DNA of 64,000 nucleotides from Marinimicrobium hydrolyticum (GCF_030848505.1 NZ_JAVDDU010000003.1:310001-374000); one strand, 5' to 3'; shown: positions 45,760 through 55,262, counted from the stretch's first letter. A program made the numbers and translations. The notes: generated by a model not told the origin, from the letters alone.

Positions 45760-46302
45760 CTAGGTCTTTGCGGCGTTGATAAAACGCGGATCTTCTGCCA
45801 GCAACGCGGGCCGGAACACTGTCCAGCGCTGGCCGTCGACCTGATAACTACCGGCCGTGTAGGAGCGTATGCTGTCCTCAACCGGTCCCGCTTCTTCTTG
45901 GTATTCGTCCACCGGAAAGTGTTGCATACCAAACACCTGGTCCACTAAAAGCCCGGTATACAGGGTTTCAGTTTCCAGGATCAGCACACGCCGCTGCTTG
46001 CGGGTGCCCGTCAGACGCTGTCCGTAGAACATCGCCATATCAAAGATGGGCAAAAGCCGGCCGCGCACGTTGGCCACGCCTTGCACCCAAGGCTGTACGC
46101 CAGGCAAATGCGTGAATGCCGGCACTTCCAGCATTTCCGAGACTTCGCCTAGGGGTGCGACGAAATAGCTCCCCATCAGGGCAAAACCGATACCGCTCCA
46201 GTGAGGGCGAATATCCACCTGAGCGGGAAGCCCGCGCGCTGCCGCCCGGCTGCGCTCAGCGAGCTGAGTCAAGGCTTCAAAGGCCGCTCCCGATTCCGCC
46301 AT
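45760..46302 (-). CDS. pilI: CheW-like adaptor PilI
   Basis: 180 residues, one CheW domain: FALMGSYFVAPLGEVSEML, GVANVRGRLLPIFDM and LLVDQVFGMQHFP. It couples the receptor PilJ to the kinase ChpA. Follows pilH by 51 bases. Confidence 0.9.
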   Translation of the reverse strand: MAESGAAFEALTQLAERSRAAARGLPAQVDIRPHWSGIGFALMGSYFVAPLGEVSEMLEVPAFTHLPGVQPWVQGVANVRGRLLPIFDMAMFYGQRLTGTRKQRRVLILETETLYTGLLVDQVFGMQHFPVDEYQEEAGPVEDSIRSYTAGSYQVDGQRWTVFRPALLAEDPRFINAAKT

Positions 46303-46353
46303 AGCTGCCTACGCCTCACCCACTGGAACACACATCAACGTCATAAACGGACT

Positions 46354-46716
46354 CTACTTTGTGACCTTGGCGATAGCGCCGGTCAACATTTCGGCGGTGA
46401 CCGGTTTGACCAAAAAGTCCTTGGCGCCTTGGCGCATGCCCCAAACCCGATCAGTCTGCTGATCCTTGGTAGTGACGATGATCACCGGTATGTGAGCCGT
46501 CTCGGGGGCCTTGGTCAGCTGTCGCGTGGCCTGGAAACCGTTGAGGCCGGGCATAACGATGTCCATTAACACCACATCCGGCAACTCTTTCTTCGCGATG
46601 GCGATGCCATCTTCACCCGTTTCAGCAGTCAGCACTTCATGACCGGACTTCTCAAGCATGGAGGTGAGCTTGTAGGTTTCGGTAGGAGAGTCGTCTACAA
46701 TCAATACTTTGGCCAT
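46354..46716 (-). CDS. pilH: Response regulator PilH
   Basis: 120 residues, a stand-alone receiver. The acidic pair is in LIVDDSPTE, the phospho-Asp in VVLMDIVMPGLNGF, with Thr in VTTKDQ and Lys in FLVKPV. In Pseudomonas PilH is linked to pilus retraction and reversal. Follows pilG by 70 bases. Confidence 0.93.
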   Translation of the reverse strand: MAKVLIVDDSPTETYKLTSMLEKSGHEVLTAETGEDGIAIAKKELPDVVLMDIVMPGLNGFQATRQLTKAPETAHIPVIIVTTKDQQTDRVWGMRQGAKDFLVKPVTAEMLTGAIAKVTK

Positions 46717-46786
46717 GATTACCCCAAGGTAGATGAGTCAATTTAAGAGTTTTCGTTATTGTTCACTGTCGGACCAGCTCCGGCGT

Positions 46787-47182
46787 TCAGGACGCCTCCG
46801 CCTGTTTGACGTGAGCCTCAATGGCTCCCAGCAGTTCGCTCTTGCTAAACGGCTTAGTCAAATACTGATCCGAGCCAACGATTCGGCCTTTGGCCTTGTC
46901 GAACAGCCCATCCTTGCTTGAGAGCATAATTACCGGAGTAGATTTGAATTCACTGTTATTTTTGATCAAAGCGCAGGTTTGATAGCCGTCCAAGCGCGGC
47001 ATCATGATGTCCACGAAAATAATGTTGGGACGGGTATCGGCGATTTTGGCCAGCGCGTCAAACCCATCTGTGGCAGTGACCACGGTACAACCGGCTTTTT
47101 TTAGCAGAGTCTCAGCCGTGCGGCGAATAGTTTTACTATCGTCGATGACCATGACTTTAAGGCTTTCTAAACTGACGTCCAT
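46787..47182 (-). CDS. pilG: Response regulator PilG
   Basis: 131 residues, a stand-alone receiver with VMVIDDSKTIRRTAE, phospho-Asp in IIFVDIMMPRLDGYQ, Ser in MLSSKDGLFDKAKG and Lys in LTKPFSKSEL. In Pseudomonas PilG promotes pilus extension and cAMP signalling. First gene of the pil-chp operon, divergent from gshB. Confidence 0.94.
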   Translation of the reverse strand: MDVSLESLKVMVIDDSKTIRRTAETLLKKAGCTVVTATDGFDALAKIADTRPNIIFVDIMMPRLDGYQTCALIKNNSEFKSTPVIMLSSKDGLFDKAKGRIVGSDQYLTKPFSKSELLGAIEAHVKQAEAS

Positions 47183-47530
47183 AATACTGACCTTCGACTT
47201 TTGTTATTGCCACCCCCAGGTTTTGCGACTCACGTCACGCCCGGAACATTGTCCAAGCTACACTCCTGGCAGCGCATCTATCTGAATTGTAGTCTTATAT
47301 AATGTAATTTGCCTACCGGCCTTTTAACCTATCGGACTTTTAACATAGTTATTAAGAATTATCTATAACCACCTGAATATATAAGGAATCCGTTGCCGTT
47401 TCGTTGTTTTTATACCTTAAGCGGCGAATGCTTGCGTTATACGTCTGCAGGCCTTAACTTTAGCGCGCATAACCCCGACCGGCAACTAACGAATGCACCC
47501 GTCTTCATCCTCTGACATCAGGCCGCCATT
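47183..47530. promoter_or_regulatory. Divergent intergenic region between pilG and gshB
   Basis: 348 bases without a gene. The middle (47280-47420) is much richer in A and T than its surroundings and should carry the promoters of both the pil-chp operon and gshB. A TATAAT (47298-47303) reads toward gshB but has no good -35 partner at normal spacing. I see no sigma-54 or sigma-28 promoter here. Confidence 0.5.
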
Positions 47531-48487
47531 ATGAGCATCTCTCTCGGGGTCATTATGGACCCAATCGCCGATATCGCCTTCCACAAGGACACCACCCTGG
47601 CCCTGATGCTGGCGGCTCAAGTCCGCGGCTGGGATCTTTACTATATGGAGCAGGGGGACCTGTACCTTCGCCACGGCGAGCCGCGCGCCGGCATGCGCCC
47701 AGTGCGCGTAGCCGACAACCCAGAAAGCTGGTATGAGCTCGGCCCTCGCCACGATCAGCCCCTGGCGGAGCTGGACGTAATACTGATGCGCAAGGACCCG
47801 CCCTTTGATAATGAATACACCTACAGCACTTATATTCTGGAAGCAGCACAGCAAAGAGGGGCACTGGTGGTCAATGACCCCCAAAGCCTGCGCGACTGCA
47901 ATGAAAAAGTTTTTGCCACTTTCTTCCCCCAGTGCTGTCCACCTCTGTTGGTAAGCCGGGATAACACCCTGCTGAAAGAGTTTCACCGGGAGCACGGCGA
48001 TGTCATTTTCAAACCGCTGGACGGCATGGGCGGCAGCAGTGTGTTCCGCTGCCGTGAAGATGACCCCAACCTGAGCGTGATTTTGGAAACCCTGACTCAA
48101 TTCGGAAAGCGGATGATTATGGCCCAGCGGTACATCCCGGAGATTTCCCAGGGCGATAAACGCATTTTGGTGGTGGACGGCGAAGCCGTACCCTACTGCC
48201 TCGCGCGCACCCCAGCCCGGGGCGAGACACGTGGAAACTTGGCAGCCGGCGGCACAGGCGCCGCTCGCCCCTTAAGTGAAAGGGACCGCTGGATCGTGTC
48301 TCAGGTGGCCCCTACCCTGAAAAGTAAGGGCTTACTGTTTGTGGGTCTCGACGTTATTGGGGACTATTTGACCGAGATTAACGTCACCAGCCCCACCTGC
48401 GTACGGGAGCTGGACAAAGCTCACGATACCGCCATCGGCGCACGCCTAATGGATGCCATAGAACGCCACTTGCAACGAAACACCTGA
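47531..48487 (+). CDS. gshB: Glutathione synthetase
   Basis: 318 residues. It joins gamma-glutamylcysteine and glycine using ATP. The N-terminal GVIMDPIADIAFHKDTT and the ATP-grasp domain with FKPLDGMGGSSVFRC, QRYIPEISQGDKRI and FVGLDVIGDYLTEINVTSPT (partial) are diagnostic. One base of overlap with tonB downstream. The order pilG (divergent)-gshB-tonB-yqgE-yqgF matches Pseudomonas. Confidence 0.96.
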   Translation: MSISLGVIMDPIADIAFHKDTTLALMLAAQVRGWDLYYMEQGDLYLRHGEPRAGMRPVRVADNPESWYELGPRHDQPLAELDVILMRKDPPFDNEYTYSTYILEAAQQRGALVVNDPQSLRDCNEKVFATFFPQCCPPLLVSRDNTLLKEFHREHGDVIFKPLDGMGGSSVFRCREDDPNLSVILETLTQFGKRMIMAQRYIPEISQGDKRILVVDGEAVPYCLARTPARGETRGNLAAGGTGAARPLSERDRWIVSQVAPTLKSKGLLFVGLDVIGDYLTEINVTSPTCVRELDKAHDTAIGARLMDAIERHLQRNT

Positions 48488-49389
48488 TGAGCAGCACATC
48501 CACACCGAGCCAAAGCCCCGCCGCACCCGTAGACACGGGTGACCGGCTGAGCTTTACCTTATTTCTGGCGCTGGCCCTGCACGCCATGGTCGTTTTTGGC
48601 GTCACCTTTAAGCTGCCGGACCCCGGTGCAGCCTCTCCAACCCTGGATATTGTGCTCGCCAGCCACAAAGACCCCAACGAGCCCGACGAGGCGGATTACT
48701 TAGCGCAGCACAACCAACAAGCCAGCGGTACCGAGGAAGAGGCTCGGAAGTTGACGGCGGAGCAACACGCGGAATTCGCCGACACCCAAGTGCGCGATAT
48801 TAACCCGGCCCCCCAGATACAAGCCGCCGCTCCCACTGAGCGGCGCGAGGAGCAAATACTCACTACTCGCGGCAGCAGTCACCGCTCGGTGCAACGTCTC
48901 GAGGACCCGGACCCCCAGGACGAGCAGGACAAAAGAGAGGGGTTGCTGGAGGAGCTGCCGATCATTACCCAGGAAATCGCCAGCCTGCAGGCGCAACTGG
49001 CCCGACAGCGCCAGGAGTACTCACGTCGTCCCCGCATCCATCGGCTCACCTCCATGGCCACCCGCGCTTCCGCCGATGCGGCTTACCTGCATGAGTGGAG
49101 TACGCGAGTGGAGCAAACCGGTAACCGTCACTACCCACAGGAAGCACTACGGCAGCGGATCACCGGCAGCCTGCGTTTGTCCGTGTCGGTAAACCCGGAC
49201 GGTACTGTCCACCAAGTGGAAATCCTACAGTCCTCCGGGCAGTCTATCCTCGACCAGGCGGCCGTGCAGATCGTGCACATGGCGGCCCCTTACGCCACCT
49301 TCCCGGCAGAGATTCGCCAACAATACGACAGGCTCGAGATTATCCGCACCTGGACGTTCGATATCGCCGGCCTCTCCACCGCACAGTAA
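48487..49389 (+). CDS. TonB-family energy transducer (TonB3-like)
   Basis: 300 residues. One N-terminal transmembrane helix (about 22-42, with the His in ALALHAMVV), a long charged periplasmic spacer with a coiled coil (about 150-185), and a C-terminal TonB domain starting near YPQEALRQRITGSLRL and ending in RTWTFDI. In Pseudomonas the homologue beside gshB, TonB3, is needed for twitching motility rather than iron uptake, which fits its position by the pil genes here. Overlaps gshB by one base. Confidence 0.85.
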   Translation: MSSTSTPSQSPAAPVDTGDRLSFTLFLALALHAMVVFGVTFKLPDPGAASPTLDIVLASHKDPNEPDEADYLAQHNQQASGTEEEARKLTAEQHAEFADTQVRDINPAPQIQAAAPTERREEQILTTRGSSHRSVQRLEDPDPQDEQDKREGLLEELPIITQEIASLQAQLARQRQEYSRRPRIHRLTSMATRASADAAYLHEWSTRVEQTGNRHYPQEALRQRITGSLRLSVSVNPDGTVHQVEILQSSGQSILDQAAVQIVHMAAPYATFPAEIRQQYDRLEIIRTWTFDIAGLSTAQ

Positions 49390-49446
49390 GCCGAAATTTT
49401 TTTACAAACCGCTTGTTTTCCTCGCCCCAACCCCAATACTTAAGGT

Positions 49447-50040
49447 ATGACCAAATATTCGCACATCCAGTCCCGCAACGACCTGAGCGCAGGCAGCCTG
49501 CGCGATCACTTCCTGATCGCCATGCCAGGCATGCACGATGCGTCGTTCGCCCACACCATCACCTACGTGTGCGACCACAACGAAAGCGGGGCCATGGGCT
49601 TAACGCTCAACCACCCTATGCCTTTGACGCTGGGCGATATTTTCTCGCAACTGGAGCTAGGTGACCACGCCGGCTTGGGGGCGGAGACGGTACTCGCGGG
49701 CGGACCGGTTCAGGTAGAGCGAGGCTTTGTCCTGCATACCGGCAGCAGCGAATGGCAATCCAATCTGAGTATCGCTCAGGGCATCAACCTAACCGCTTCG
49801 CGGGACATACTGGAGGCGCTGGCCGAGGGCCGGGGCCCCAAGGAGTTCCTACTCGCTTTGGGCTACGCTGGATGGGAAGCGGGCCAGTTGGAGGAGGAGA
49901 TCGCCGCCAACGCCTGGCTCACCCTCCCCGCCGATAGACACACACTGTTCCACACTCCGGCTGAGCTGCGTTGGTCGGCCGTGGCCCACCAACTGGGCAT
50001 TGACCTCAACCTCATTTCCACCACGGCAGGCCACGCCTAA
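49447..50040 (+). CDS. yqgE: YqgE/AlgH family protein (UPF0301)
   Basis: 197 residues. Family blocks: LRDHFLIAMPGMHDASFAHT, HNESGAMGLTLNHP, VLAGGPVQVERGFVLH and LGYAGWEAGQLEEEI. Structures are known, but the function is uncertain; in Pseudomonas it was linked to alginate regulation as AlgH. It is nearly always paired with yqgF, as here (21 bases apart). Confidence 0.93.
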   Translation: MTKYSHIQSRNDLSAGSLRDHFLIAMPGMHDASFAHTITYVCDHNESGAMGLTLNHPMPLTLGDIFSQLELGDHAGLGAETVLAGGPVQVERGFVLHTGSSEWQSNLSIAQGINLTASRDILEALAEGRGPKEFLLALGYAGWEAGQLEEEIAANAWLTLPADRHTLFHTPAELRWSAVAHQLGIDLNLISTTAGHA

Positions 50041-50061
50041 CTGGCGGGCCTGACCAACTAC

Positions 50062-50469
50062 ATGCAACTGCTTGCCTTTGACTACGGCCTGAAAAACATT
50101 GGCGCCGCTACCGGTCAGAGCCTGATCGGCACGGCCACACCTCTGCCGCCACTTAAGGCGCGGGACGGCGTGCCCAATTGGGAGCAGGTAGAAAAGCTGC
50201 TGAAGGAATGGCGACCGGGCCTGGTACTGGTGGGCCTGCCGCTGAATATGGATGACAGCGAAAGCGAATTGAGCGCCCGAGCACGTAAATTCGCCAACCG
50301 TTTGCACGGGCGTTTCGGGGTTGCGGTGGAGATGGTCGACGAGCGCCTATCCAGTTTCGAAGCCAAAGGCGAAGTCATGGCGCGGGGCGGGTCGCGCGAC
50401 TACGGCAAGAACCCAGTGGATTCCATCGCCGCGCGACTCATTTTGGAAACCTATCTAAACTCCCGCTGA
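50062..50469 (+). CDS. yqgF: YqgF/RuvX RNase H-fold nuclease
   Basis: 135 residues, full length. RNase H-like acidic residues are in AFDYGLKNIGAATGQ, VGLPLNMDD, MVDERLSSFEA and PVDSIAARLILETYL. YqgF is a putative Holliday junction resolvase and acts in pre-16S rRNA 5' maturation. It is the last gene of this run and converges with pilU; the pyrR-pyrB-pyrC genes that follow it in Pseudomonas are absent. Confidence 0.93.
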   Translation: MQLLAFDYGLKNIGAATGQSLIGTATPLPPLKARDGVPNWEQVEKLLKEWRPGLVLVGLPLNMDDSESELSARARKFANRLHGRFGVAVEMVDERLSSFEAKGEVMARGGSRDYGKNPVDSIAARLILETYLNSR

Positions 50470-50507
50470 AGGCCTATCAACCCGGCAGTGAATTGCTGGG
50501 AGACAAG

Positions 50508-51653
50508 CTAAAATAGCCTGCCCTTGTCATTGGAACTATCCTCCTCCATGGACAGCCCATCCGCCGCGTTGGACAAATAGGCAGCATCCGTTTCTGAGCC
50601 GAGCTTGATCATCAGACGCAAATCGTTGGGTGAATCGGCGTGCGCCAAGGCGTCCTCATAGGTGATCTCACCGCGGTCATACAGCTCATACAGCGCCTGG
50701 TCAAAGGTCTGCATCCCGAGTTCGGTGGACTTTTTCATCAGTTCTTTCAATTCGCTGACATCGCCCTTGCGAATCAAGTCCGCCATCAATGGCGTATTGA
50801 GCAGCACCTCCAGGCATGCCCGGCGCCCCTGCCCGTCAGGGGTGGGAATCAGCTGCTGGGCGACAATGCCGCGCAAGTTCAGGGACAAATCCATCCACAA
50901 CTGACGGTGACGATCCGCGGGAAAAAAGTGAATGACTCGGTCCAGCGCCTGGTTGGCGTTGTTGGCGTGCAGCGTACAAAGGCACAAGTGACCTGTTTCC
51001 GCGAAGGCAATGGCGTGCTCCATGGTTTCACGGCTGCGCACCTCACCAATCAAAATCACATCCGGCGCCTGGCGCAGCGTGTTTTTCAGAGCCACCTCGA
51101 AGGATTCAGTATCTATACCCACTTCGCGCTGGGTAATGATGCAACCTTGGTGCTGATGGATAAATTCAATCGGGTCCTCGATGGAAATGATATGGCCTTT
51201 ACTGTTTTTGTTACGGTGGCCAATCATGGCCGCCAGAGACGTAGACTTACCCGTACCGGTCGCACCCACAAACATCACCAGGCCGCGCTTGGTCATCGCC
51301 AGCTCTTTAATCACTTCCGGCAGACCCAAGTCATCAACCTCTGGGATATTCACTTCGATACGGCGCAACACCATGCCCGCCAAATTACGCTGATAGAACG
51401 CACTCGCACGGAAGCGGCCAATGCCCCGCGCACTGATGGCAAAGTTCAACTCCTTGGCTTCCAGAAACTCTTTACGCTGCTTTTCGTTCATCACCCCCAG
51501 GACCAACTCCCGGGCTTTTTCCGGAGCCAGTGGCGTGGCCGTCGCGGGCACCACTTTACCGTTAACCTTAATCGACGGCGGCACCCCTGCTGTAATAAAA
51601 AGGTCGGACGCTCCCTTCTCCACCATTAGTGTCAGTAAGCGATCAAAATCCAT
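50508..51653 (-). CDS. pilU: Pilus retraction ATPase PilU
   Basis: 381 residues. GspE/PilT-type ATPase with Walker A in VGATGTGKSTSLAAM, the Asp box ISIEDPIEF, Walker B in DVILIGEVRSRETME and the His box HLCLCTLHANNANQ. Compared with PilT it has an extended C terminus (about 355-381), normal for PilU. The ATG at 51653 has GGAA nine bases upstream; a TTG at 51665 is less likely. PilU assists PilT in forceful retraction. 42 bases after pilT. Confidence 0.95.
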   Translation of the reverse strand: MDFDRLLTLMVEKGASDLFITAGVPPSIKVNGKVVPATATPLAPEKARELVLGVMNEKQRKEFLEAKELNFAISARGIGRFRASAFYQRNLAGMVLRRIEVNIPEVDDLGLPEVIKELAMTKRGLVMFVGATGTGKSTSLAAMIGHRNKNSKGHIISIEDPIEFIHQHQGCIITQREVGIDTESFEVALKNTLRQAPDVILIGEVRSRETMEHAIAFAETGHLCLCTLHANNANQALDRVIHFFPADRHRQLWMDLSLNLRGIVAQQLIPTPDGQGRRACLEVLLNTPLMADLIRKGDVSELKELMKKSTELGMQTFDQALYELYDRGEITYEDALAHADSPNDLRLMIKLGSETDAAYLSNAADGLSMEEDSSNDKGRLF

Positions 51654-51695
51654 AGCGGTTTCCAATTATAATCAATGTGTGTGGCGAAGATAGTG

Positions 51696-52730
51696 TTAAA
51701 AATTTTCCGGCATTTTGGCTTTGCTGCGCGCCACTTCGCGACTGACCAGGCGGCGCTCCACCAGATCCGCCAGACACTGATCCATGGTCTGCATGCCAAG
51801 GGCCGCACCGGTCTGAATAGCGGAATACATTTGCGCAACTTTATCCTCACGAATCAAGTTGCGAATGGCAGGCGTGCCACGCATGATTTCGTGGCCAGCA
51901 ACCCGGCCGCCACCACTTTTCTTCAAAAGGGTTTGAGAAATTACAGCCTCCAGTGATTCCGAAAGCATGGAGCGCACCATGGATTTCTCGTTCGCCGGGA
52001 ATACGTCCACCACACGGTCAATGGTTTTGGCCGCGGAAGTGGTGTGCAAAGTGCCGAACACCAAGTGGCCGGTTTCGGCTGCCGTGAGCGCCAGGCGTAT
52101 GGTTTCCAAGTCCCGCAACTCACCCACCAGAATAATGTCCGGGTCTTCCCGCAGGGCGGAGCGCAACGCTTCGGCAAAGCCGTGGGTATCGCGGTGCACT
52201 TCGCGCTGGTTGACCAGGCATTTTTTGCTCTCGTGAACAAATTCAATGGGGTCCTCAATGGTCAGTACGTGCTCGTACTTGTTGTCATTAATGTAGTCGA
52301 TCATGGCCGCCAAGGTAGTGGACTTACCCGAACCCGTAGGCCCCGTAACCAGAACCAAACCACGAGGCACACTGCAAATATCTCGAAAGACATTGCCCAT
52401 ACCCAACTCTTCCATGGTTAACACTTTTGACGGAATGGTTCGAAACACCGCACCAGCGCCGCGGTTCTGATTAAAGGCGTTGACCCGAAAGCGCGCTACG
52501 CCGGGCACCTCGAAGGAGAAGTCGGTTTCCAGGAACTCTTCAAAATCCTTGCGCTGCTTGTCATTCATAATCTCGTAGATCAAACTATGCACCTGCTTGT
52601 GGTCCATAGGGGGCAAGTTGATTCGGCGTACATCGCCGTCTACGCGGATCATGGGAGGCAGGCCGGCGGACAAGTGCAAATCCGACGCGCCTTGTTTAGC
52701 GCTGAACGCTAAGAGTTCGGTGATATCCAT
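51696..52730 (-). CDS. pilT: Pilus retraction ATPase PilT
   Basis: 344 residues. Walker A VTGPTGSGKSTTLAAM, Asp box LTIEDPIEFVHES, Walker B DIILVGELRDLETI, His box HLVFGTLHTTSA, and the PilT-specific AIRNLIREDKVAQMYSAIQT near the C terminus. A cytoplasmic hexamer that depolymerises pili for twitching. Divergent from yggS, with pilU downstream. Confidence 0.97.
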   Translation of the reverse strand: MDITELLAFSAKQGASDLHLSAGLPPMIRVDGDVRRINLPPMDHKQVHSLIYEIMNDKQRKDFEEFLETDFSFEVPGVARFRVNAFNQNRGAGAVFRTIPSKVLTMEELGMGNVFRDICSVPRGLVLVTGPTGSGKSTTLAAMIDYINDNKYEHVLTIEDPIEFVHESKKCLVNQREVHRDTHGFAEALRSALREDPDIILVGELRDLETIRLALTAAETGHLVFGTLHTTSAAKTIDRVVDVFPANEKSMVRSMLSESLEAVISQTLLKKSGGGRVAGHEIMRGTPAIRNLIREDKVAQMYSAIQTGAALGMQTMDQCLADLVERRLVSREVARSKAKMPENF

Positions 52731-52838
52731 ACTGCTACCTTAAACTTTTATACATGTTATTCTCGCGCGCTTCCCCGGCTGTGCCCGATGGGGGAAGAGG
52801 CGCGCCCCAAGTTATCCGGGCGAGCAAACGGCCCTGCT

Positions 52839-53525
52839 ATGCAAAAGATAGACGAGAACCTGACTAAAGTCACCGCCCGTTTGCAAACCGCCGCCCGCGA
52901 GGCTGGGCGCAATCCGGATGAAATCCAACTGATTGCGGTGAGCAAAACTCAGCCGGCTGAGTCGCTGGCCCAGGCCTGGCGGTGGGGGCAACGCCGTTTT
53001 GGGGAGAACTATCTGCAAGAAGCGCTGGACAAACAGGCGCAGCTGGCAGGCCTGGAAGGGTTGGAGTGGCATTTCATCGGCCCCATACAGTCCAACAAGA
53101 CCCGGGCTATTGCCCAGCACTTCGCGTGGGTGCACAGCGTCGATCGGGACAAGATCGCCCGTCGCCTGAGCGAACAACGGCCCCCGGAACTGCCACCACT
53201 GCAAGTGTGTCTTCAGGTCAATATCGACCAAGAAGACAGCAAGGCCGGCGTTAGCCTGGCGGAGCTGCCCACACTTGCCCAGCAAGTGGCGACACTACCG
53301 GGCCTAACACTGCGCGGGCTTATGGCTATACCCGCTCCCAGTGATAGCGCGGCGCAACAACGGGCGGGCTTCGCTCGGCTGCGCCACGCGATGGAAGCAC
53401 TCCGCGCCCAGGGTTTATCACTGGATACGTTGTCCATGGGCATGTCCGGCGATTTGGAGGCCGCTGTAGCCGAGGGTGCGACTCTGGTTCGGGTGGGCAC
53501 CGATATATTCGGCCCCCGACGATAA
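52839..53525 (+). CDS. yggS: PLP homeostasis protein YggS
   Basis: About 228 residues. A single-domain alanine-racemase-like barrel; pyridoxal phosphate lysine in LIAVSKTQPAE, then FGENYLQEALDK, WHFIGPIQSNK, and phosphate-binding MGMSGDLEAAVAEGAT with VRVGTDIFGPR at the end. It buffers PLP rather than catalysing a known reaction. The start at 52839 (MQKIDENL) matches the family; ribosome site weak. Divergent from pilT, upstream of proC. Confidence 0.93.
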   Translation: MQKIDENLTKVTARLQTAAREAGRNPDEIQLIAVSKTQPAESLAQAWRWGQRRFGENYLQEALDKQAQLAGLEGLEWHFIGPIQSNKTRAIAQHFAWVHSVDRDKIARRLSEQRPPELPPLQVCLQVNIDQEDSKAGVSLAELPTLAQQVATLPGLTLRGLMAIPAPSDSAAQQRAGFARLRHAMEALRAQGLSLDTLSMGMSGDLEAAVAEGATLVRVGTDIFGPRR

Positions 53526-53570
53526 TTTTGAATTGAAGGCGGCCTGCGCCGCCCAACGCAAGGAACCTGT

Positions 53571-54389
53571 ATGTCAGAATCCAAACTGGCCTTTATCGGC
53601 GCCGGCAACATGGCTCGCAGCATCATTGGCGGGCTGATCGCCCAGGGATATCCCGCCGAAGCCATCAGTGCCAGCGATCGAAATCCCGTTGTCCTCAGCC
53701 AAATGGTCAGCGATTTCGGTATTCATACCGGGGACAACCACACCATCGCGCGAGACGCCGAGGTAGTGGTTCTTGCCGTCAAACCCCAAGTCCTCAAGGC
53801 CGTCGCCGAAGACCTGCGCCCGTCACTTAGCCACCAACCGTTGCTTATATCCATCGCCGCAGGCATCGATTGCACCAGCTTGAGCCGCTGGCTTGGCGAC
53901 GACCAGGCCATTGTGCGCTGCATGCCGAACACACCCTCCCTGGTACGCGCCGGTGCCAGCGGACTCTATGCCAACGCCCTGGCAAGCCAGGCGCAGAAAG
54001 CCGCTGCCCACGTGATCATGAGCGCCGTGGGCGAGGCTCAGTGGCTCGAGGAAGAGCAGCTCCTGGATGCGGTGACCGCCGTCTCCGGCTCGGGGCCGGC
54101 GTACTTTTTCCTGGTCATGGAAGCGATGATCGAAGCGGGCATTGAGCTAGGCCTGGAGCCCGATTGCGCCACCGACCTCACTCTGCAAACGGCGCTGGGC
54201 GCGGCTCAGCTGGCGCGCAGCAGTGATGTGGAACCCGCTGAGCTGCGGCGCCGGGTCATGTCCCCGGGCGGCACTACCGAAGCGGCGATCAAATCCTTTG
54301 AGAACGACGAATTGCGCGCCATATTCAAGCGCGCCATGATAGCCTGTGCCAATCGCTCCACGGCGCTCGCGAAAGAATTGGGTCAATAA
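53571..54389 (+). CDS. proC: Pyrroline-5-carboxylate reductase
   Basis: 272 residues. The last step of proline synthesis, using NAD(P)H. Rossmann motif FIGAGNMARSIIGGL, AVKPQVLK, RCMPNTPSLVRAGA, and the signature DAVTAVSGSGPAYFF with TLQTALGAAQL and SPGGTTEAAI. Third-base composition is like its neighbours. Between yggS and yggT. Confidence 0.97.
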   Translation: MSESKLAFIGAGNMARSIIGGLIAQGYPAEAISASDRNPVVLSQMVSDFGIHTGDNHTIARDAEVVVLAVKPQVLKAVAEDLRPSLSHQPLLISIAAGIDCTSLSRWLGDDQAIVRCMPNTPSLVRAGASGLYANALASQAQKAAAHVIMSAVGEAQWLEEEQLLDAVTAVSGSGPAYFFLVMEAMIEAGIELGLEPDCATDLTLQTALGAAQLARSSDVEPAELRRRVMSPGGTTEAAIKSFENDELRAIFKRAMIACANRSTALAKELGQ

Positions 54390-54401
54390 CGGGAGAACTG
54401 C

Positions 54402-54992
54402 ATGTCCACCATGGCCGAAATCGGTACTTACATCATCCGCACCTTGGGGTCCCTGTATTTATTACTGGTACTGCTGCGCTTTTTGTTTCAGTTGGTACGC
54501 GCGGATTATTACAACCCCATCTCCCAGTTTGTCGCCAAGGCCACCAACCCTCTGTTGATGCCACTGCGCAAGGTGATTCCGGGCTTCTTCGGTGTCGATG
54601 TGGCCGCGCTTGTGCTCGCACTGGCCATCCAGTGGGCGCTCATCCAGGCGGTACTGGTGCTGGCGGGAATCGGCATCGTCTACCCGCTACTGGCCATCGG
54701 CTGGGCACTGGTGGGCATTATCTCCATGGTACTCACGGTCTACTTTTGGGCACTGATTATTTCCATTATCGTTAGCTGGGTGGCCCCGTTTAGCCAGAAT
54801 CCCGCGATAATGCTGATTCGTCAGCTGGTGGAGCCCGTGATGGCGCCGTTCCGCAAATTAATTCCACCTCTCGGTGGCATAGATATCACTCCCATCTTTG
54901 CCTTCATGACCCTGCACGTGCTCAATCAATTTCTGGTGCCGGCCATTGCGCGGGCGGTAAACATGCCCAGCGGCCTGACCCTCGCGTTTTAA
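54402..54992 (+). CDS. yggT: YggT-family membrane protein
   Basis: 196 residues made of two copies of the YGGT membrane module: FLFQLVRADYYNPISQFVAK (first) and WVAPFSQNPAIMLIRQLVEP (second), with four or five helices. Family members contribute to osmotic-shock protection and, in some bacteria, cell division or ion homeostasis; function here is not established. It starts 12 bases after proC and ends just before a terminator. Confidence 0.9.
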   Translation: MSTMAEIGTYIIRTLGSLYLLLVLLRFLFQLVRADYYNPISQFVAKATNPLLMPLRKVIPGFFGVDVAALVLALAIQWALIQAVLVLAGIGIVYPLLAIGWALVGIISMVLTVYFWALIISIIVSWVAPFSQNPAIMLIRQLVEPVMAPFRKLIPPLGGIDITPIFAFMTLHVLNQFLVPAIARAVNMPSGLTLAF

Positions 54993-55014
54993 TGCCCCTC
55001 TCAAATTAGAACTT

Positions 55015-55044
55015 AGGGCGTCGCTGAGAAGCGTCGCCCTTTTT
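55015..55044 (+). terminator. Intrinsic terminator after yggS-proC-yggT
   Basis: Stem AGGGCG-T-CGCT (55015-55025) with AGCG-T-CGCCCT (55030-55040), one T:T mismatch and a GAGA tetraloop, followed by TTTT. It lies 23 bases beyond the yggT stop. Confidence 0.85.
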
Positions 55045-55262
55045 GCCGTCAATGCACCTTTGGTCGGCGCCAGAGCCCGTTGACTCCTCTTAAAATTGGC
55101 ACTTTGTCACATTTTGCGCTTTAATCAGCAGGGACGTTTCTTAGTCACCCGGCTGCTCATCGAGCCCTGGGGCGCCAACCAATCAGAATGGGGGACAATC
55201 TGTTTGGTGGCTAGATTAATAAAACAATAAAGGGCCAAGGGCCCAGACAGGCTAACAGCGCT

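Noticed and set aside
47298-47303. TATAAT as the gshB promoter
   Set aside because: No acceptable -35 box at 16-18 bases upstream, so it is not listed as a promoter in its own right.
50640-51629. Long open frame on the plus strand (329 codons)
   Set aside because: Antisense to pilU, whose Walker motifs fix the correct strand.
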